Assembly: GCA_028291985.1 (NCBI GenBank) | Contig: JAQGNE010000037.1 | Span: forward strand, 49,121 to 113,120 | Reading direction: 5' to 3' | Origin: Polaromonas sp. | GTDB lineage: Bacteria > Pseudomonadota > Gammaproteobacteria > Burkholderiales > Burkholderiaceae_C | DNA length: 64,000 bases | In this document: positions 38,356 to 48,481 of the stretch, piece by piece | Layout of the letters: every line of letters begins with the position of its first letter | How positions within the stretch are numbered: position 1 is the stretch's first letter | The notes under the pieces: generated by a model | What the model was told of the DNA's origin: nothing | What the model saw: the letters and a program-made list of their open reading frames with translations, nothing else | Databases searched by the model: none | Translations under genes and position numbers: made by a program

Positions 38356-39105
38356 GTGCCCATCAAACGCATCACAGACGAACCTGCCTTCGTTTTGCAC
38401 CGCTACGATTGGAGCGAATCCAGCCTGATCCTGGAGGTTTTCACCCGCGGCTTCGGTCGTATTGCGCTCATCGCCCGGGGCGCGAAAAAACCCAGCTCCA
38501 GTTTCAGGCCTATCCTGCTGCCGATGCAGCCCCTGCATCTGGCTTTCGGTGGCGATGCCGAAATACGCAACCTGAAAAGTGCCGAATGGCAGGGGGGCCA
38601 TGTGATGCCAACAGGCGATGCCTTGCTGTCGGGCTATTACCTCAATGAATTGCTCATGCGGCTCCTGGCGCGCGACGACGCGCATCCCGCGCTGTTTGAT
38701 GCCTATGCCGCTACGGTGCAACTGCTGGCCAGTCCGCATCCGAGCATGCTGGAGGTTGCTCTTCGCGCTTTTGAGCTGCGCCTGCTGCGCGACATTGGCC
38801 TGCTGCCTGATCTGAACCTGCAAACCGCGACCCTGATGACTCTGGAGCCGGACACCGCCTATGTATTGCTGCCGGAGGCCGGGTTGCGCGAGGCACATGA
38901 TGACGACCGCGCCAGCCTGAACGGCGCACAATGGCAGGCCTTGCAAGCGGCGCTGGACAGCACGGCGCCCTTCACCGAAACCATGCAGGCTTGCGTCAAT
39001 TGCCTGCCCGAGCTCAAAAACCAACTCAGAGGTCTTTTGCACCACCATTGCGACGTCAAGGTTTTGAAAACCCGGCAAATGATGATGGACTTGCAAGCCT
39101 TGTAG
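38356..39105 (+). CDS. recO: DNA repair protein RecO
   Basis: Recombination mediator of the RecFOR pathway that loads RecA onto gaps. The N-terminal OB-fold contains [20 protein letters not shown] and R-G-A-K-K-P-S-S. A helical C-terminal domain follows with [16 protein letters not shown] text. The start is GTG. The product is 249 residues, the normal length. The era-recO-pdxJ order is conserved in Proteobacteria. Confidence 0.94.
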   Translation: MPIKRITDEPAFVLHRYDWSESSLILEVFTRGFGRIALIARGAKKPSSSFRPILLPMQPLHLAFGGDAEIRNLKSAEWQGGHVMPTGDALLSGYYLNELLMRLLARDDAHPALFDAYAATVQLLASPHPSMLEVALRAFELRLLRDIGLLPDLNLQTATLMTLEPDTAYVLLPEAGLREAHDDDRASLNGAQWQALQAALDSTAPFTETMQACVNCLPELKNQLRGLLHHHCDVKVLKTRQMMMDLQAL

Positions 39106-39117
39106 AAAGCCAAGCTT

Positions 39118-39948
39118 ATGGAAATAACCAAAATACTCTTCGCCGACCCGAAACCCGCAGCCACGGCGCAGGTGTCCAGCACGGCCCGGACCCATCTGTC
39201 GGTCAACGTCAACAAGGTGGCTCTGCTGCGCAACACCCGGCATCTGGGAATTCCGGATGTGGTGCGCGCCGCGCGCATCTGCCTGGAGGCGGGTGCCAGC
39301 GGCATCACCGTACACCCCCGGCCTGATGAGCGGCATATCCGCAGCGACGATGTTTTTGAAATCGCCGCCATGATGAAAGACTGGCCTGACCGCGAGTTCA
39401 ACATCGAAGGCAACCCGTTCCAGAACCTGATGCAGTTTGTGCGTGACCTGTCAGCGCGCGGGCTTCCGCTGCACCAGTGCACCTTTGTGCCGGACAGCGA
39501 AGACCAGTTGACCAGCGACCACGGCTGGAGTTTTCCGGATGACGCCGCACGGCTTGTGCCGCTGATCGAGCAGGCCCATTCGCGCGGGGTGCGCGTCAGC
39601 CTGTTCATGGACCCGGTTGCTGACGCCATGGCCGCTGCCAAAGCCACCGGGGCTGACCGCGTCGAGTTCTACACCGAGACATTTGCCCGTGCCTGGGCCG
39701 ACGAAAAGCACAACGAGGCCCTGGCCCCTTTTGTGCAGGCCGCCCGCGCAGCCGCAGCCCTGAATCTCGGCATCAATGCCGGACATGACCTCAACCGCGA
39801 CAACCTGACCGCTTTTTTGAAGGCGGTCCCCTGGGTGCGCGAGGTCTCGATCGGCCATGCGCTGATTGCCGATGCGCTTGAGCTGGGTTATGAAGCGACG
39901 GTGAAAGACTATCTGCGCTGCATCGACGAAGCATTTGCCAGCGCATGA
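39118..39948 (+). CDS. pdxJ: Pyridoxine 5'-phosphate synthase
   Basis: Condenses 1-deoxyxylulose 5-phosphate with 3-amino-2-oxopropyl phosphate to pyridoxine 5'-phosphate. The TIM-barrel motifs L-S-V-N-V-N-K-V-A-L-L-R-N, G-I-T-V-H-P-R-P-D-E-R-H-I-R, N-I-E-G-N-P and L-G-I-N-A-G-H-D-L-N are visible. About 20 extra residues precede the core. It lies 12 bases after recO. Its product feeds PLP enzymes such as the aminotransferase encoded at 60.5 kb. Confidence 0.97.
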   Translation: MEITKILFADPKPAATAQVSSTARTHLSVNVNKVALLRNTRHLGIPDVVRAARICLEAGASGITVHPRPDERHIRSDDVFEIAAMMKDWPDREFNIEGNPFQNLMQFVRDLSARGLPLHQCTFVPDSEDQLTSDHGWSFPDDAARLVPLIEQAHSRGVRVSLFMDPVADAMAAAKATGADRVEFYTETFARAWADEKHNEALAPFVQAARAAAALNLGINAGHDLNRDNLTAFLKAVPWVREVSIGHALIADALELGYEATVKDYLRCIDEAFASA

Positions 39949-40105
39949 CCGATAGCTGGCGCGCCAACGGCCTTGCAAGCTTTGGCTACGGGACTTGCAC
40001 GACCGGCTCCGCCAGATCGCAGGCGCATGCTTCGAGCGCTTGGAATGAACGGACGCCTTTCCGGGGCGCAGGAAACAAGGCAAAGTGCGTGACCGTGGGG
40101 GCCGG

Positions 40106-40498
40106 GTGATCTACGGCATCGGCACGGACATCTGCGATATTCGCCGCATCCGGGGCAGCCTTGAGCGCCATGGCGACCGCTTCGCGCAACGCATCCTCAG
40201 CGACAACGAATTTGCGGTTTACCAGACGCGTTCAGCGCGCTGGCCCGCGCGGGGCGTCAGCTATCTGGCCAGCCGGTTTTCTGCCAAAGAAGCCTTCAGC
40301 AAGGCGGTCGGCCTGGGCATGCGTATGCCGATGACCTGGCGGCACTGCGAGATTGCCAAGGCGCCCAGCGGCAAGCCCCATATTGTTCTGCATGGCGCCC
40401 TGAAGCTGTGGTTTGAGTCCAGAGGCCTGTCAGCCCATGTGACGGTTACCGATGAGACGGATTACGCTGCAAGCTTTGTGGTGGTCGAAAAGCTATAG
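40106..40498 (+). CDS. acpS: Holo-ACP synthase
   Basis: Transfers phosphopantetheine from CoA to acyl carrier protein. Motifs: [11 protein letters not shown] at the N-terminus with the metal-binding Asp, and [11 protein letters not shown] chose the GTG that yields the family's normal M-I-Y-G-I-G-T-D start; an in-frame GTG at 40085 would add seven residues. The upstream gap of about 150 bp holds REP-like sequence. The 130-residue length is standard. Confidence 0.94.
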   Translation: MIYGIGTDICDIRRIRGSLERHGDRFAQRILSDNEFAVYQTRSARWPARGVSYLASRFSAKEAFSKAVGLGMRMPMTWRHCEIAKAPSGKPHIVLHGALKLWFESRGLSAHVTVTDETDYAASFVVVEKL

Positions 40499-40593
40499 TC
40501 CAGCCGCATCCGTCATCGCTGGGCGGGATCACCGCACAACACCGTTAAAATTTGGATAAAATGCTTCCGGCCCGTTAGAGGCAACGGTATTTA

Positions 40594-40610
40594 GCTATCA
40601 AACAGATAGC
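40594..40610 (+). repeat. Dispersed palindromic mini-repeat upstream of nagZ
   Basis: GCTATC pairs perfectly with GATAGC around a five-base loop in the acpS-nagZ gap. It matches the cores of the other copies. Confidence 0.6.
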
Positions 40611-40707
40611 ACCAAAAGCCTTTCATCCATCGGCTTCGCTGCCAACACCTGTGGCAGGCACTTTGCCAGCAACCTCTCCACGCCAGCACTCCACAGAAAT
40701 GCAACTC

Positions 40708-41766
40708 ATGACCCAGCATGCTCCATTGATCATCGACCTCGCCGGCATTACGCTTGGCAAGGACGACCGGCGACGACTCAAACATCCGCTGACCGGCGGC
40801 GTCATTCTGTTTGCACGCAACTGGCAAAACCGCGAGCAACTCAGCAGCCTGTGCAAGGCCATCAAAAGTGTGCGCCAAGATATCCTGATTGCGGTTGACC
40901 ATGAAGGCGGCCGCGTGCAACGCTTCAAGACCGATGGCTTCACACACCTGCCACCGATGGGCGCCCTGGGCGAGCTGTGGATGAAAGACCCGATGGGCGC
41001 TACCAATGCAGCTACTGCCTGTGGCTATGTGATGGCCGCCGAGCTGCGCGCATGTGGCGTGGACTTCAGCTTTGCACCGGTGCTTGACCTCGACTACGGC
41101 GCCAGCGGCGTCATCGGTGACCGGGCCTTCGGGCGAGACCCGCGCGTGGTGTCGCTGCTTGCCAAAAGCATGATGCACGGCTTGCTGCAAGCCGGCATGA
41201 TGAACTGCGGCAAACACTTTCCCGGGCACGGGTTTGTCAAGGCTGATTCGCATACAGCGGTGCCCGTCGACAAGCGCAGTCTCAAGGCCATCCTGGCTGA
41301 CGATGCAGCTCCTTATGAATGGCTAAACACCACGCTGTCCAGCGTCATGCCCGCACATGTGATCTACCCGAAAATCGACACGCGCCCGGCAGGGTTTTCA
41401 GAACAATGGCTGACCTACGTCCTGCGCGGCCAGCTCGGCTTTGGCGGAGCGATCTTCAGCGACGACCTCAGCATGGCAGGCGCCCGCGTCATCGATGGCC
41501 AGGAGGTCAGCCATGCCGAGGCCGCTATCGCAGCGCTGAATGCGGGCTGCGACATGGCGCTGCTGTGCAACCAGTCGCTGGGAGACGGCGCCGTGCTGGA
41601 CGCTTTCCTGGATGACATGGCTGAAGCCTTGCTAAAGGGCCGGTGGGAAGCGCTTGAAGCCAGCGACATGCGCCGGCTCGATCTGCTGCCGGCCACGCCC
41701 GCGCATGAGTGGGATGAACTGATGCTGCACCCGGCCTATATGCATGCGGTGGGCCTGATTCCGTGA
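40708..41766 (+). CDS. nagZ: Beta-N-acetylhexosaminidase NagZ
   Basis: Cytoplasmic glycoside hydrolase family 3 enzyme that removes GlcNAc from anhydro-muropeptides in cell-wall recycling. Visible are I-A-V-D-H-E-G-G-R-V-Q-R-F, the catalytic His/Asp loop K-H-F-P-G-H-G with D-S-H, and the nucleophile Asp in I-F-S-D-D-L-S-M-A-G. The ATG giving M-T-Q-H-A-P is preferred; in-frame ATGs at 40699 and 40651 would add short unconserved residues. It ends the conserved lepA-to-nagZ run. Confidence 0.96.
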   Translation: MTQHAPLIIDLAGITLGKDDRRRLKHPLTGGVILFARNWQNREQLSSLCKAIKSVRQDILIAVDHEGGRVQRFKTDGFTHLPPMGALGELWMKDPMGATNAATACGYVMAAELRACGVDFSFAPVLDLDYGASGVIGDRAFGRDPRVVSLLAKSMMHGLLQAGMMNCGKHFPGHGFVKADSHTAVPVDKRSLKAILADDAAPYEWLNTTLSSVMPAHVIYPKIDTRPAGFSEQWLTYVLRGQLGFGGAIFSDDLSMAGARVIDGQEVSHAEAAIAALNAGCDMALLCNQSLGDGAVLDAFLDDMAEALLKGRWEALEASDMRRLDLLPATPAHEWDELMLHPAYMHAVGLIP

Positions 41767-41811
41767 GGTCGGGCGCGCTCTCAAGCAGAGTGCCTTGACG
41801 CTGCGTTTATC

Positions 41812-41868
41812 GCTATCAATATTATAGCTAATACCCGTTATATTTATTGGGCTAGTGGCGTATTTGAC
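41812..41868 (+). repeat. Dispersed palindromic mini-repeat downstream of nagZ
   Basis: GCTAT (41812-41816) pairs with ATAGC (41824-41828), followed by a tail TTATATTTATTGGGCTAG. The same tail (TTATAAATATTGGGCTGAG) follows the element at 46541, so the two are clearly related. Confidence 0.75.
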
Positions 41869-41982
41869 CTAGAAAAAAGCATTGCCGCCTGGTTGCCATC
41901 CGAATACCTCGCTGCTGTGGTTGGTGCTACGCAGGCATCCGTCTCGTGTATCTTCATGGTTTTGTTGCCGGAGTTGCTCATC

Positions 41983-42906
41983 ATGAAATCCATCAAACGC
42001 AGACTTGCGCTGGCGCTGGCCGGCACCCTGATAGGCAGCGGCGTGCTGGCGCAGACGGCAGCACCCTTGCGCGTGGGCTCCAAGATTGACACCGAAGGAA
42101 AATTGCTCGGCAACATGATCGTGCTGGTGCTGGAGGCCAACGGCATCAAGACCGAAAACAAATCCTCGCTGGGCAACACCAAGGTCATGCGCGGCGCCAT
42201 CACGGCCGGCGAAATTGACCTGTACCCGGAGTACACCGGAAACGGCGCTTTCATTTTTTCAGAAGAGTCGAGCCCCGTGTGGAAGAACGCGCAGGCAGGC
42301 TACGAGCGCGTGAAAAAGCTGGACTATGACAAAAACAAGATCATCTGGCTGGCGCCGTCACCGGCCAACAACACTTGGGCAATTGCGGTGCGCAAGGACG
42401 TTGCCGACGTCGCCAAGCTAAAGACCTTGGCTGATCTGGCCCCGTGGCTGCGCTCTGGCGGACAGTTCAAGCTGGCAGCCTCGGCCGAGTTTGTTGAACG
42501 CTCCGATGCGTTGCCAGCTTTTCAGGCGGCCTACAGCTTCAAGCTCACGCCGGAGCAGCTGTTGACACTGGCAGGCGGCGACACGGCGGTAACCGTCAAG
42601 GCAGCGGCGCAAAAAACCTCTGGCGTCAACGCTGCCATGGCTTACGGCACAGACGGCGCGGTAGCGGCACTGGGCCTGATTATTTTGGAAGACCCGAAAG
42701 GCGTGCAACCGATTTACGCGCCCGCTCCCGTCATTCGTGAAGAGGCCCTGAAGCGGCACCCGCGGGTGGCTGACGTGCTGGCGCCGGTGTTCAAGCTGCT
42801 CGACAGCGCCACGCTGCAGGGCCTGAATGCCAAGATACAGCTGGAAGGCCAGGACGCCAAAAAAGTGGCGGGTGATTTTCTGAAGTCCAAAGGCTTGCTG
42901 AAATAG
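41983..42906 (+). CDS. Quaternary-amine ABC transporter substrate-binding protein (YehZ/OsmF-like)
   Basis: A periplasmic binding protein of 307 residues with a clear signal peptide (R-L-A-L-A-L-A-G-T-L-I-G-S-G-V-L-A). OpuAC-type features are R-V-G-S-K-I-D-T-E-G, L-G-N-T-K-V-M-R, E-I-D-L-Y-P-E-Y-T-G and N-N-T-W-A-I-A-V. It is closest in kind to E. coli YehZ/OsmF, which binds glycine betaine weakly. I start at M-K-S-I-K-R-R, where the signal peptide begins; an upstream in-frame start would add 30 residues. It heads a four-gene importer operon. Confidence 0.9.
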   Translation: MKSIKRRLALALAGTLIGSGVLAQTAAPLRVGSKIDTEGKLLGNMIVLVLEANGIKTENKSSLGNTKVMRGAITAGEIDLYPEYTGNGAFIFSEESSPVWKNAQAGYERVKKLDYDKNKIIWLAPSPANNTWAIAVRKDVADVAKLKTLADLAPWLRSGGQFKLAASAEFVERSDALPAFQAAYSFKLTPEQLLTLAGGDTAVTVKAAAQKTSGVNAAMAYGTDGAVAALGLIILEDPKGVQPIYAPAPVIREEALKRHPRVADVLAPVFKLLDSATLQGLNAKIQLEGQDAKKVAGDFLKSKGLLK

Positions 42907-42910
42907 CAGC

Positions 42911-44284
42911 GTGCGCGATGCGCCGTCAACGCGTCGCCAAGCTGCCCTGTTGTTGCCCCCGTTTCTTGCACTGTTTAGAGCAGGCTCATCCTTGACGCCC
43001 ACTACTTTAGGCACCGTGGCCAACACCTCGGGCGCAACCGGACGACCCGCCGTGAGCTGGACCGACTGCCGGGCCCACCTGCCATCACTGGCGTTGTGGC
43101 TGGTGGTGGTGGGCGCGCTTTGCAGCTTGCCTTTCGTCAGGGTCGCGCCCAACCGGCTGGTATCGGGCGAGCCGGTCTACTTTTTCTGGATGCTGCAAGG
43201 CCCCGGGGGGCCGCTGGCCTGGGGCCTGGCGGTGCTGTTGCTGGCCCTGCTGTTGGCCCCACTGCTGGCCATGATCTGCACAAGCGGTGCCAGGCTCTGC
43301 CTCTGGTGGGTGGCGGCGGGTGCTGCCTTGTTGCTCCCGTGCCTGCTGGCACTGGCTGCCGCTTACGCCCAGACAGTGGTGCAAACCGCATCACCCATTG
43401 CACGAACGTCGCTGGGAATCGGCTTCTGGGCCGCCGCCTTGCCGGGCGGCCTGATGGCTGCAGACGCTGTGCGGCGTTTGCACACGCACTATGCAGCTGG
43501 GGCCTTGCTGGTTGCTGTGGCGGTGGCGCTTGTAGCCACACTGCTGGGCAGTGGTGCGGGCGATGAACTGTCCCTCATGAAGGAATATGCAAATCGTTCG
43601 GACGTGTTTGCGTCAGCCATAGCACGCCATGTTCAGATCGTGGCGCTGGCGATTTTGTTGACACTTTGCGTTGGGCTGCCGATGGGCTGGGCAGTGAGGC
43701 GACGCGTGCGCCTGGGCCGTGCCCTGTTTCCGGCGCTCAACATCATCCAGACCATTCCGTCGATTGCGCTTTTCGGGCTGTTGATGGCGCCGCTTGCGCT
43801 GCTGGCTGCACTTCTGCCGGCACTGGGCCGCGCCGGTATCAGCGGTGTTGGCCTCGCGCCCGCCGTGATGGCGCTGATGCTTTACAGCCTGTTGCCGGTG
43901 GTGCGGGCAACGCTGGCGGGGCTTGACGCTGTGCCATCTGGCGTGATCGAGGCGGCCAAAGGAATCGGCATGCCCGCGTGGCTGGTGTTCTGGCGGGTTG
44001 ACGTGCCGCTGGCACTGCCGGTGGTGCTTGGCGGTGTGCGCACTGCCGTAGTCCAGGCGATCGGACTGGCCGCTGTGACCGCGTTGATTGGCGCAGGCGG
44101 CCTGGGCGCCATCATGTTCGAAGGGCTTTTTGCCAGCGCGCAAGACCTGGTGCTGCTGGGCGTCTTGCCCATCATCGCGCTGGGTGTGCTGGCCGATGCA
44201 GTCTTCGCAGGGCTGATGGTTCTGGCGGCGCCGGTCGGCTCACGCCAGGTGCTACCCATGGCTGCCGGGCGTGAACATGATTGA
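42911..44284 (+). CDS. ABC transporter permease, YehY-like
   Basis: A 457-residue polytopic protein. The N-terminal ~230 residues form several hydrophobic helices outside the usual permease core (L-P-S-L-A-L-W-L-V-V-V-G-A-L and others). The C-terminal part is a standard BPD_transp_1 domain with the E-A-A-K-G-I-G-M-P-A-W coupling helix and G-A-G-G-L-G. This long two-part structure is typical of YehY rather than YehW. The start is GTG, four bases after the binding-protein stop. The C-terminus overlaps the ATPase gene. Confidence 0.88.
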   Translation: MRDAPSTRRQAALLLPPFLALFRAGSSLTPTTLGTVANTSGATGRPAVSWTDCRAHLPSLALWLVVVGALCSLPFVRVAPNRLVSGEPVYFFWMLQGPGGPLAWGLAVLLLALLLAPLLAMICTSGARLCLWWVAAGAALLLPCLLALAAAYAQTVVQTASPIARTSLGIGFWAAALPGGLMAADAVRRLHTHYAAGALLVAVAVALVATLLGSGAGDELSLMKEYANRSDVFASAIARHVQIVALAILLTLCVGLPMGWAVRRRVRLGRALFPALNIIQTIPSIALFGLLMAPLALLAALLPALGRAGISGVGLAPAVMALMLYSLLPVVRATLAGLDAVPSGVIEAAKGIGMPAWLVFWRVDVPLALPVVLGGVRTAVVQAIGLAAVTALIGAGGLGAIMFEGLFASAQDLVLLGVLPIIALGVLADAVFAGLMVLAAPVGSRQVLPMAAGREHD

Positions 44285-45239
44285 GTTCGACAAGGTCTCC
44301 AAGTCCTACGGGGCTGTCCAGGCCATCGATGCGCTTGACCTGCAGGTCTCGCGCGGTGAGTTCGTGGTGCTGATCGGCGCATCAGGCTCGGGCAAGTCGA
44401 CCGTGCTGAAGATGATCAACCGCATGGAAAACCATGACACCGGCCAGATATTGTTTGATGGGCGAGATATTGGTGGCTTCAAGGTACGCGACCTGCGGTT
44501 GCGCATGGGTTACGCCATCCAGTCGGTGGGGCTTTTTCCGCACTGGACAGTTGAGCGCAATATTGCCTGTGTGCCGCAGATGCTGGGCTGGACCAAAGCC
44601 CGGATAGCAAACCGGGTCAACACGCTGCTGCAGCTGTTTGATCTGGATCCCGACACCTACCGCCGGCGCTTTCCGCATGAGTTGTCGGGCGGCCAGCAGC
44701 AGCGTGTTGGCGTAGCGCGGGCGCTGGCGGCGGACCCGGATGTGCTGTTAATGGACGAGCCCTTTGGCGCACTGGATCCGGTGATCCGTGCCTCGCTGCA
44801 GGCAGAAATGAAGCGTGTGCACCGGGCGTCCGGCAAAACCATTGTGATGGTGACACATGACATTGATGAGGCGCTGCATCTGGCGACGCGCATCGTGCTG
44901 CTGGACCGCGGAAAAATCATGCAAACGGGCAGCCCGCTTGAACTGCTGGCAGCACCGGCCACCTCTTTCGTGGTCGATTTTGTCGGCCGCAGCGACATCG
45001 GCATCAAGCTGTTGTCGCTGCAGCAAGCGGGGAGCGTGGCCCGGGTGGAGCCGCCGCTGGAAGGAAGTTCTGGCGCTGCGCTTTCAGCAGACGCCAGCCT
45101 GCGTGAGGCCGTCTCGTTGATGGCGACGCAGCGGCTCCAGGCAGTCAATCTGGTCACGGCGTCTGGTGCGCACGCAGGTGTGCTGCACGCGGTGGATATC
45201 TTCAACCAGGAAGGGCAACGCAGTGGCGACAAGGTCTGA
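44277..45239 (+). CDS. ABC transporter ATP-binding protein, YehX/OpuCA-like
   Basis: ATPase subunit with Walker [11 protein letters not shown]-loop Q-S-V-G-L-F-P, signature [10 protein letters not shown], Walker [13 protein letters not shown] and the H-loop V-T-H-D-I-D-E-A. The F-P-H-W-T-V-E-x-N pattern is typical of quaternary-amine importers. A single degenerate CBS-like region ends the protein (L-R-E-A-V-S-L-M to A-G-V-L-H-A-V-D), which in OpuA-type systems senses ionic strength. An in-frame GTG six bases earlier is an alternative start. Confidence 0.92.
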   Translation: MIEFDKVSKSYGAVQAIDALDLQVSRGEFVVLIGASGSGKSTVLKMINRMENHDTGQILFDGRDIGGFKVRDLRLRMGYAIQSVGLFPHWTVERNIACVPQMLGWTKARIANRVNTLLQLFDLDPDTYRRRFPHELSGGQQQRVGVARALAADPDVLLMDEPFGALDPVIRASLQAEMKRVHRASGKTIVMVTHDIDEALHLATRIVLLDRGKIMQTGSPLELLAAPATSFVVDFVGRSDIGIKLLSLQQAGSVARVEPPLEGSSGAALSADASLREAVSLMATQRLQAVNLVTASGAHAGVLHAVDIFNQEGQRSGDKV

Positions 45240-45246
45240 TGTCGCC

Positions 45247-45963
45247 ATGCGCAAACTGCTGGGGGCGACGGTATCCCTGGCGCTGCTGGTAATGGTGTTG
45301 CCGCATTCGCAGCCTGTTTTTTCTGCGCTGTTTCCGCAGCTTGAAAGACCGGTTTACACGCAGGAGCCGTTTGCGCAGCTGCTGTGGCAGCACTGCAAGC
45401 TGGTGGCGTTGTCCAGTGCAGCATCGGTTGTGATGGGGACGCTGGCGGGTGTGTGGACGACACGGCCTGTGGGCCAGCCCTTCAAGCCACTGGTTGATAC
45501 GGTGGTGTCAATGGGGCAGACCTTTCCGCCAGTAGCGGTGCTTGCGCTTACCGTGCCGGCGCTCGGTTTTGGCGAGCTTCCCGCGCTGGTGGCGCTGTCC
45601 ATCTACGGGCTGCTGCCGGTGCTGCAGGGAACGGTTTCAGGGCTGCAATCGGTGCCCGATGCGGTAGGCCAGTCGGCGCGCGGCATGGGCATGTCGCCCT
45701 GGGAGCGCTTGCGCCGCGTCGAGGTTCCGCTGGCGCTTCCGGTATGGATGGCGGGCGTGCGCACCTCGGTGATCATCAATATCGGAACAGCCGCTATTGC
45801 GTCCACCGTAGGCGCCAAGACACTGGGCTCGCCGATCATCGTTGGCCTCGGCGGCTTCAATACCGCCTATGTGCTGCAGGGTGCACTGATCGTGGCGCTG
45901 TTGGCAGTGGTGGTTGATCTGGCGTTTGACTGCCTGGCTCAAGTGGTCGACTGGAAGCGTTAG
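45247..45963 (+). CDS. ABC transporter permease, YehW-like
   Basis: A 238-residue short permease with the coupling motif [13 protein letters not shown] and [15 protein letters not shown], the second membrane subunit of the YehZYXW system. The ATG starting M-R-K-L-L-G is used; a GTG at 45223 that overlaps the ATPase stop is a possible alternative. Together with its neighbours it makes a complete importer for glycine betaine or related compatible solutes; the true substrate is unknown. Confidence 0.9.
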   Translation: MRKLLGATVSLALLVMVLPHSQPVFSALFPQLERPVYTQEPFAQLLWQHCKLVALSSAASVVMGTLAGVWTTRPVGQPFKPLVDTVVSMGQTFPPVAVLALTVPALGFGELPALVALSIYGLLPVLQGTVSGLQSVPDAVGQSARGMGMSPWERLRRVEVPLALPVWMAGVRTSVIINIGTAAIASTVGAKTLGSPIIVGLGGFNTAYVLQGALIVALLAVVVDLAFDCLAQVVDWKR

Positions 45964-46019
45964 GGCTGCGCGGGCCTGTCAGCGAAGCACCGGGCCCACT
46001 GCTTACGCAAGCCGCTTTG

Positions 46020-46526
46020 TCAAGGCATAGGCCAGTCGATTTTTCCGTTGGCGTCCATGTGCGTCAGGTACACCCGCAGGTCAAATTCATACTGGTGGTA
46101 TTGCGGCTCCATATAGGTGCAAAGCTTGTAGAAGTCCTTGTCATGCTCTTTTTCCTTGATGTGCGCCAGTTCATGAACCGCAATCATGCGCAGGAACTCG
46201 TCGGGCACCTCCTTGAAGAGCGACGACACCCGGATTTCACGCTTGGACTTGAGCCTGTTGCCCTGCACCCGCGAGATTTGCGTATGCGTGCCCAGCGCGT
46301 GCGCGATCACCTGCAAGCGGTTGTCGAACGCCACTTTTGACAGCGGCTCGGAACTGCGCAAAAACTCCGCTTTCAGCGCCATGACGTAGTCATACAACGC
46401 CCTGTCGGTTCGCACGCCGTGCGCGCGCGGGTATTTTTTCAGCAGCATGCTGCCCAGCTTGCCCTGAACCTGCAGCTGCTTCACTTGAAGCTGCAGGGTT
46501 TCAGGATAGTGCGTCAGGTACTTCAT
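46020..46526 (-). CDS. YgjP-like (DUF45) zinc metallopeptidase domain protein
   Basis: A 168-residue protein with the zinc-binding motif V-H-E-L-A-H-I-K-E-K-E-H-D-K-D-F, the H-E-x-x-H with a third ligand His typical of WLM/YgjP metallopeptidases. It lacks a signal peptide and membrane segment, so it is cytoplasmic. Its substrate is unknown; WLM relatives act in DNA-protein crosslink repair, but that role cannot be inferred here. It converges with the YehW-like gene over about 55 bases and a mini-repeat lies just upstream. Confidence 0.85.
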   Translation of the reverse strand: MKYLTHYPETLQLQVKQLQVQGKLGSMLLKKYPRAHGVRTDRALYDYVMALKAEFLRSSEPLSKVAFDNRLQVIAHALGTHTQISRVQGNRLKSKREIRVSSLFKEVPDEFLRMIAVHELAHIKEKEHDKDFYKLCTYMEPQYHQYEFDLRVYLTHMDANGKIDWPMP

Positions 46527-46540
46527 ATTGCATGTCTTTT

Positions 46541-46590
46541 GCTATGAAATAGATAGCTGATACCGCTTATAAATATTGGGCTGAGGCACT
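46541..46590 (+). repeat. Dispersed palindromic mini-repeat upstream of the YgjP-like gene
   Basis: GCTAT (46541-46545) pairs with ATAGC (46553-46557) and is followed by TTATAAATATTGGGCTGAG, matching the tail of the 41812 copy. It lies 14 bases upstream of the minus-strand start codon and so could affect that gene's leader. Confidence 0.75.
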
Positions 46591-46765
46591 AAATCGTTAA
46601 AAATCGACCGCTGGGTCGCTTTGCCAGCTTCCACGCAGGACGCGGAAGTGGTCATGACCCGACCCGGGCTTGGCGAAGGGCTGGGTCGCAGGCGCATCCT
46701 TCGTTACCTCAGGATGAAAAGCCTCGTCACGTAGCAAGGCGCTACACGCACCGCGCAACCGGGGG

Positions 46766-48319
46766 CTAATGCTCCCGCCGCAATGCCGGAAACAGAATCA
46801 CATCGCGAATGCTCGGGCTGTCGGTCAGCAGCATCATCAGGCGGTCGATACCCACGCCGCAGCCACCGGTGGGTGGCATGCCGTATTCAAGTGCCCGGAT
46901 GAAATCATGGTCATAAAACATGGCTTCGTCGTCGCCACTGTCCTTAGCTTCTACCTGCGCATTGAAGCGGCTTGCTTGCTCTTCGGCGTCGTTCAGTTCG
47001 CTAAAGCCGTTGCCGAATTCGCGGCCGGTGATATACAGCTCGAAGCGCTCGGTCACTTCCGGCCGGCTGTCGTTGGCGCGGGCCAGTGGCGATATTTCGG
47101 TCGGGTGCTCCATGATGAAGGTGGGCTGCCAGAGTTTTTCTTCAACCAGATCTTCAAAGTAAAGTACCTGTAGACTGGCCAGCGAGCGGCTGGACAAGCG
47201 GTCCTTTGCTTCGGTCATGCCAAGCTTTTTGAGTGCGTTGACAAGCCAGCCAGCGTCGTCAACGTTTGCAGCCGCATCGGTATGTTTGATGATGGCCTGG
47301 CGAATCGTCAGGCGTTCAAAAGGCTGGCTCAGGTCAACAGCCTTTCCGCCATAGGTCAGCTTCACCGATCCCGCAACTTTTTGCGCTGCATCCCGTATCA
47401 GCGATTCAGTAAAGGTCATCAGGTCTGTGTAGTTCCACCATGCGGCGTAAAACTCCATCATGGTGAACTCGGGGTTGTGCCGTACGCTGATGCCCTCGTT
47501 GCGGTAGCTGCGGTTGATTTCAAACACCCGCTCGAAGCCACCCACGATCAGCCGCTTCAAATACAGTTCGGGCGCAATGCGCAAAAACATTTCCTGGTCC
47601 AGCGCGTTGTGGTGGGTCTTGAAGGGTTTGGCATTTGCGCCGCCCGGAATCGGGTGCAGCATGGGCGTCTCGACTTCCAGAAAGTCATTGGCCACCATGA
47701 ATTCGCGAATGCTGCTGACCGCCTTGCTGCGCGACATGAACCGCTTGCGCGCGGCTTCATCCATGATCAGGTCGAGATAGCGCTGGCGATATTTGACCTC
47801 CTGGTCGGTCATGCCATGGAACTTGTCGGGCAGGGGCCTCAGGCTCTTCGTCATAAGGCGCAGGCCGGTGGCATGCACCGAGAGCTCACCGGTCTTGGTT
47901 TTGAACAAGGTGCCGCTAGCCCACACGATGTCGCCCAGGTCCCAGTGTTTGAAAGCGCTGTGCACATCCTCACCCACGCCCTCGTTGTTGATGTAGAGCT
48001 GTATGCGGCCGCCAGAAGGGCCAAAGGACGAGTCCTGCAGCGTCGCAAAACTGGCCTTGCCCATCACCCGCTTGAGCATCATGCGGCCTGCAACGCTGAC
48101 CTTGACGGCCAGCGCCTCAAGTTCTTCCTTGTCCATGCCGTCATACAGCGCAAACAGCGCTTCGGCACGGTGATCCGGCTTCACGTCATTCGGAAAGGCA
48201 ACGCCCTTGCCGCTGTCCTGGGCGTCGCGCAGGGCTTTGAGTTTGTCACGGCGCTCTGTGATGAGCTGGTTCTCGTCCGCAAGTGGCGTTGTCGCAGGCT
48301 GCGTGGGGGTGGGCGTCAT
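46766..48319 (-). CDS. lysS: Lysyl-tRNA synthetase, class II
   Basis: Charges tRNA-Lys. The N-terminal OB-fold anticodon domain includes V-A-G-R-M-M-L-K-R and R-I-Q-L-Y-I-N. Class II motifs follow: motif 1 around V-E-T-P-M-L-H-P, motif 2 F-R-N-E-G-I-type ([15 protein letters not shown]) and motif 3 [13 protein letters not shown] start at M-T-P-T-P-T-Q-P, giving 517 residues; an in-frame start 84 bases upstream adds Pro-rich unconserved residues. No terminator was seen after the stop. Confidence 0.97.
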   Translation of the reverse strand: MTPTPTQPATTPLADENQLITERRDKLKALRDAQDSGKGVAFPNDVKPDHRAEALFALYDGMDKEELEALAVKVSVAGRMMLKRVMGKASFATLQDSSFGPSGGRIQLYINNEGVGEDVHSAFKHWDLGDIVWASGTLFKTKTGELSVHATGLRLMTKSLRPLPDKFHGMTDQEVKYRQRYLDLIMDEAARKRFMSRSKAVSSIREFMVANDFLEVETPMLHPIPGGANAKPFKTHHNALDQEMFLRIAPELYLKRLIVGGFERVFEINRSYRNEGISVRHNPEFTMMEFYAAWWNYTDLMTFTESLIRDAAQKVAGSVKLTYGGKAVDLSQPFERLTIRQAIIKHTDAAANVDDAGWLVNALKKLGMTEAKDRLSSRSLASLQVLYFEDLVEEKLWQPTFIMEHPTEISPLARANDSRPEVTERFELYITGREFGNGFSELNDAEEQASRFNAQVEAKDSGDDEAMFYDHDFIRALEYGMPPTGGCGVGIDRLMMLLTDSPSIRDVILFPALRREH

Positions 48320-48481
48320 GTGATGGAAATCCGTTGGGGTCAGGCGTGCGGGCGGTGGCTCGGGGCCAGGAAGCACAAAAAGTATGTCGCTGCACAAAAC
48401 CACGCATTTTAGGTTTTTAAACCTGTCGGTTGGCGGTTTCTATGGACAGCCGCGCCGAAGGAGCCTTGATAATCGCGCGCT

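Noticed and set aside
37264..39336. Minus-strand open frame of 690 codons spanning era, recO and the gap
   Set aside because: Antisense to two recognised genes and crosses a repeat-rich gap; composition and lack of motifs indicate a shadow frame.
47282..48412. Plus-strand frame of 376 codons opposite lysS
   Set aside because: Shadow of the lysyl-tRNA synthetase gene, with no recognisable protein features.
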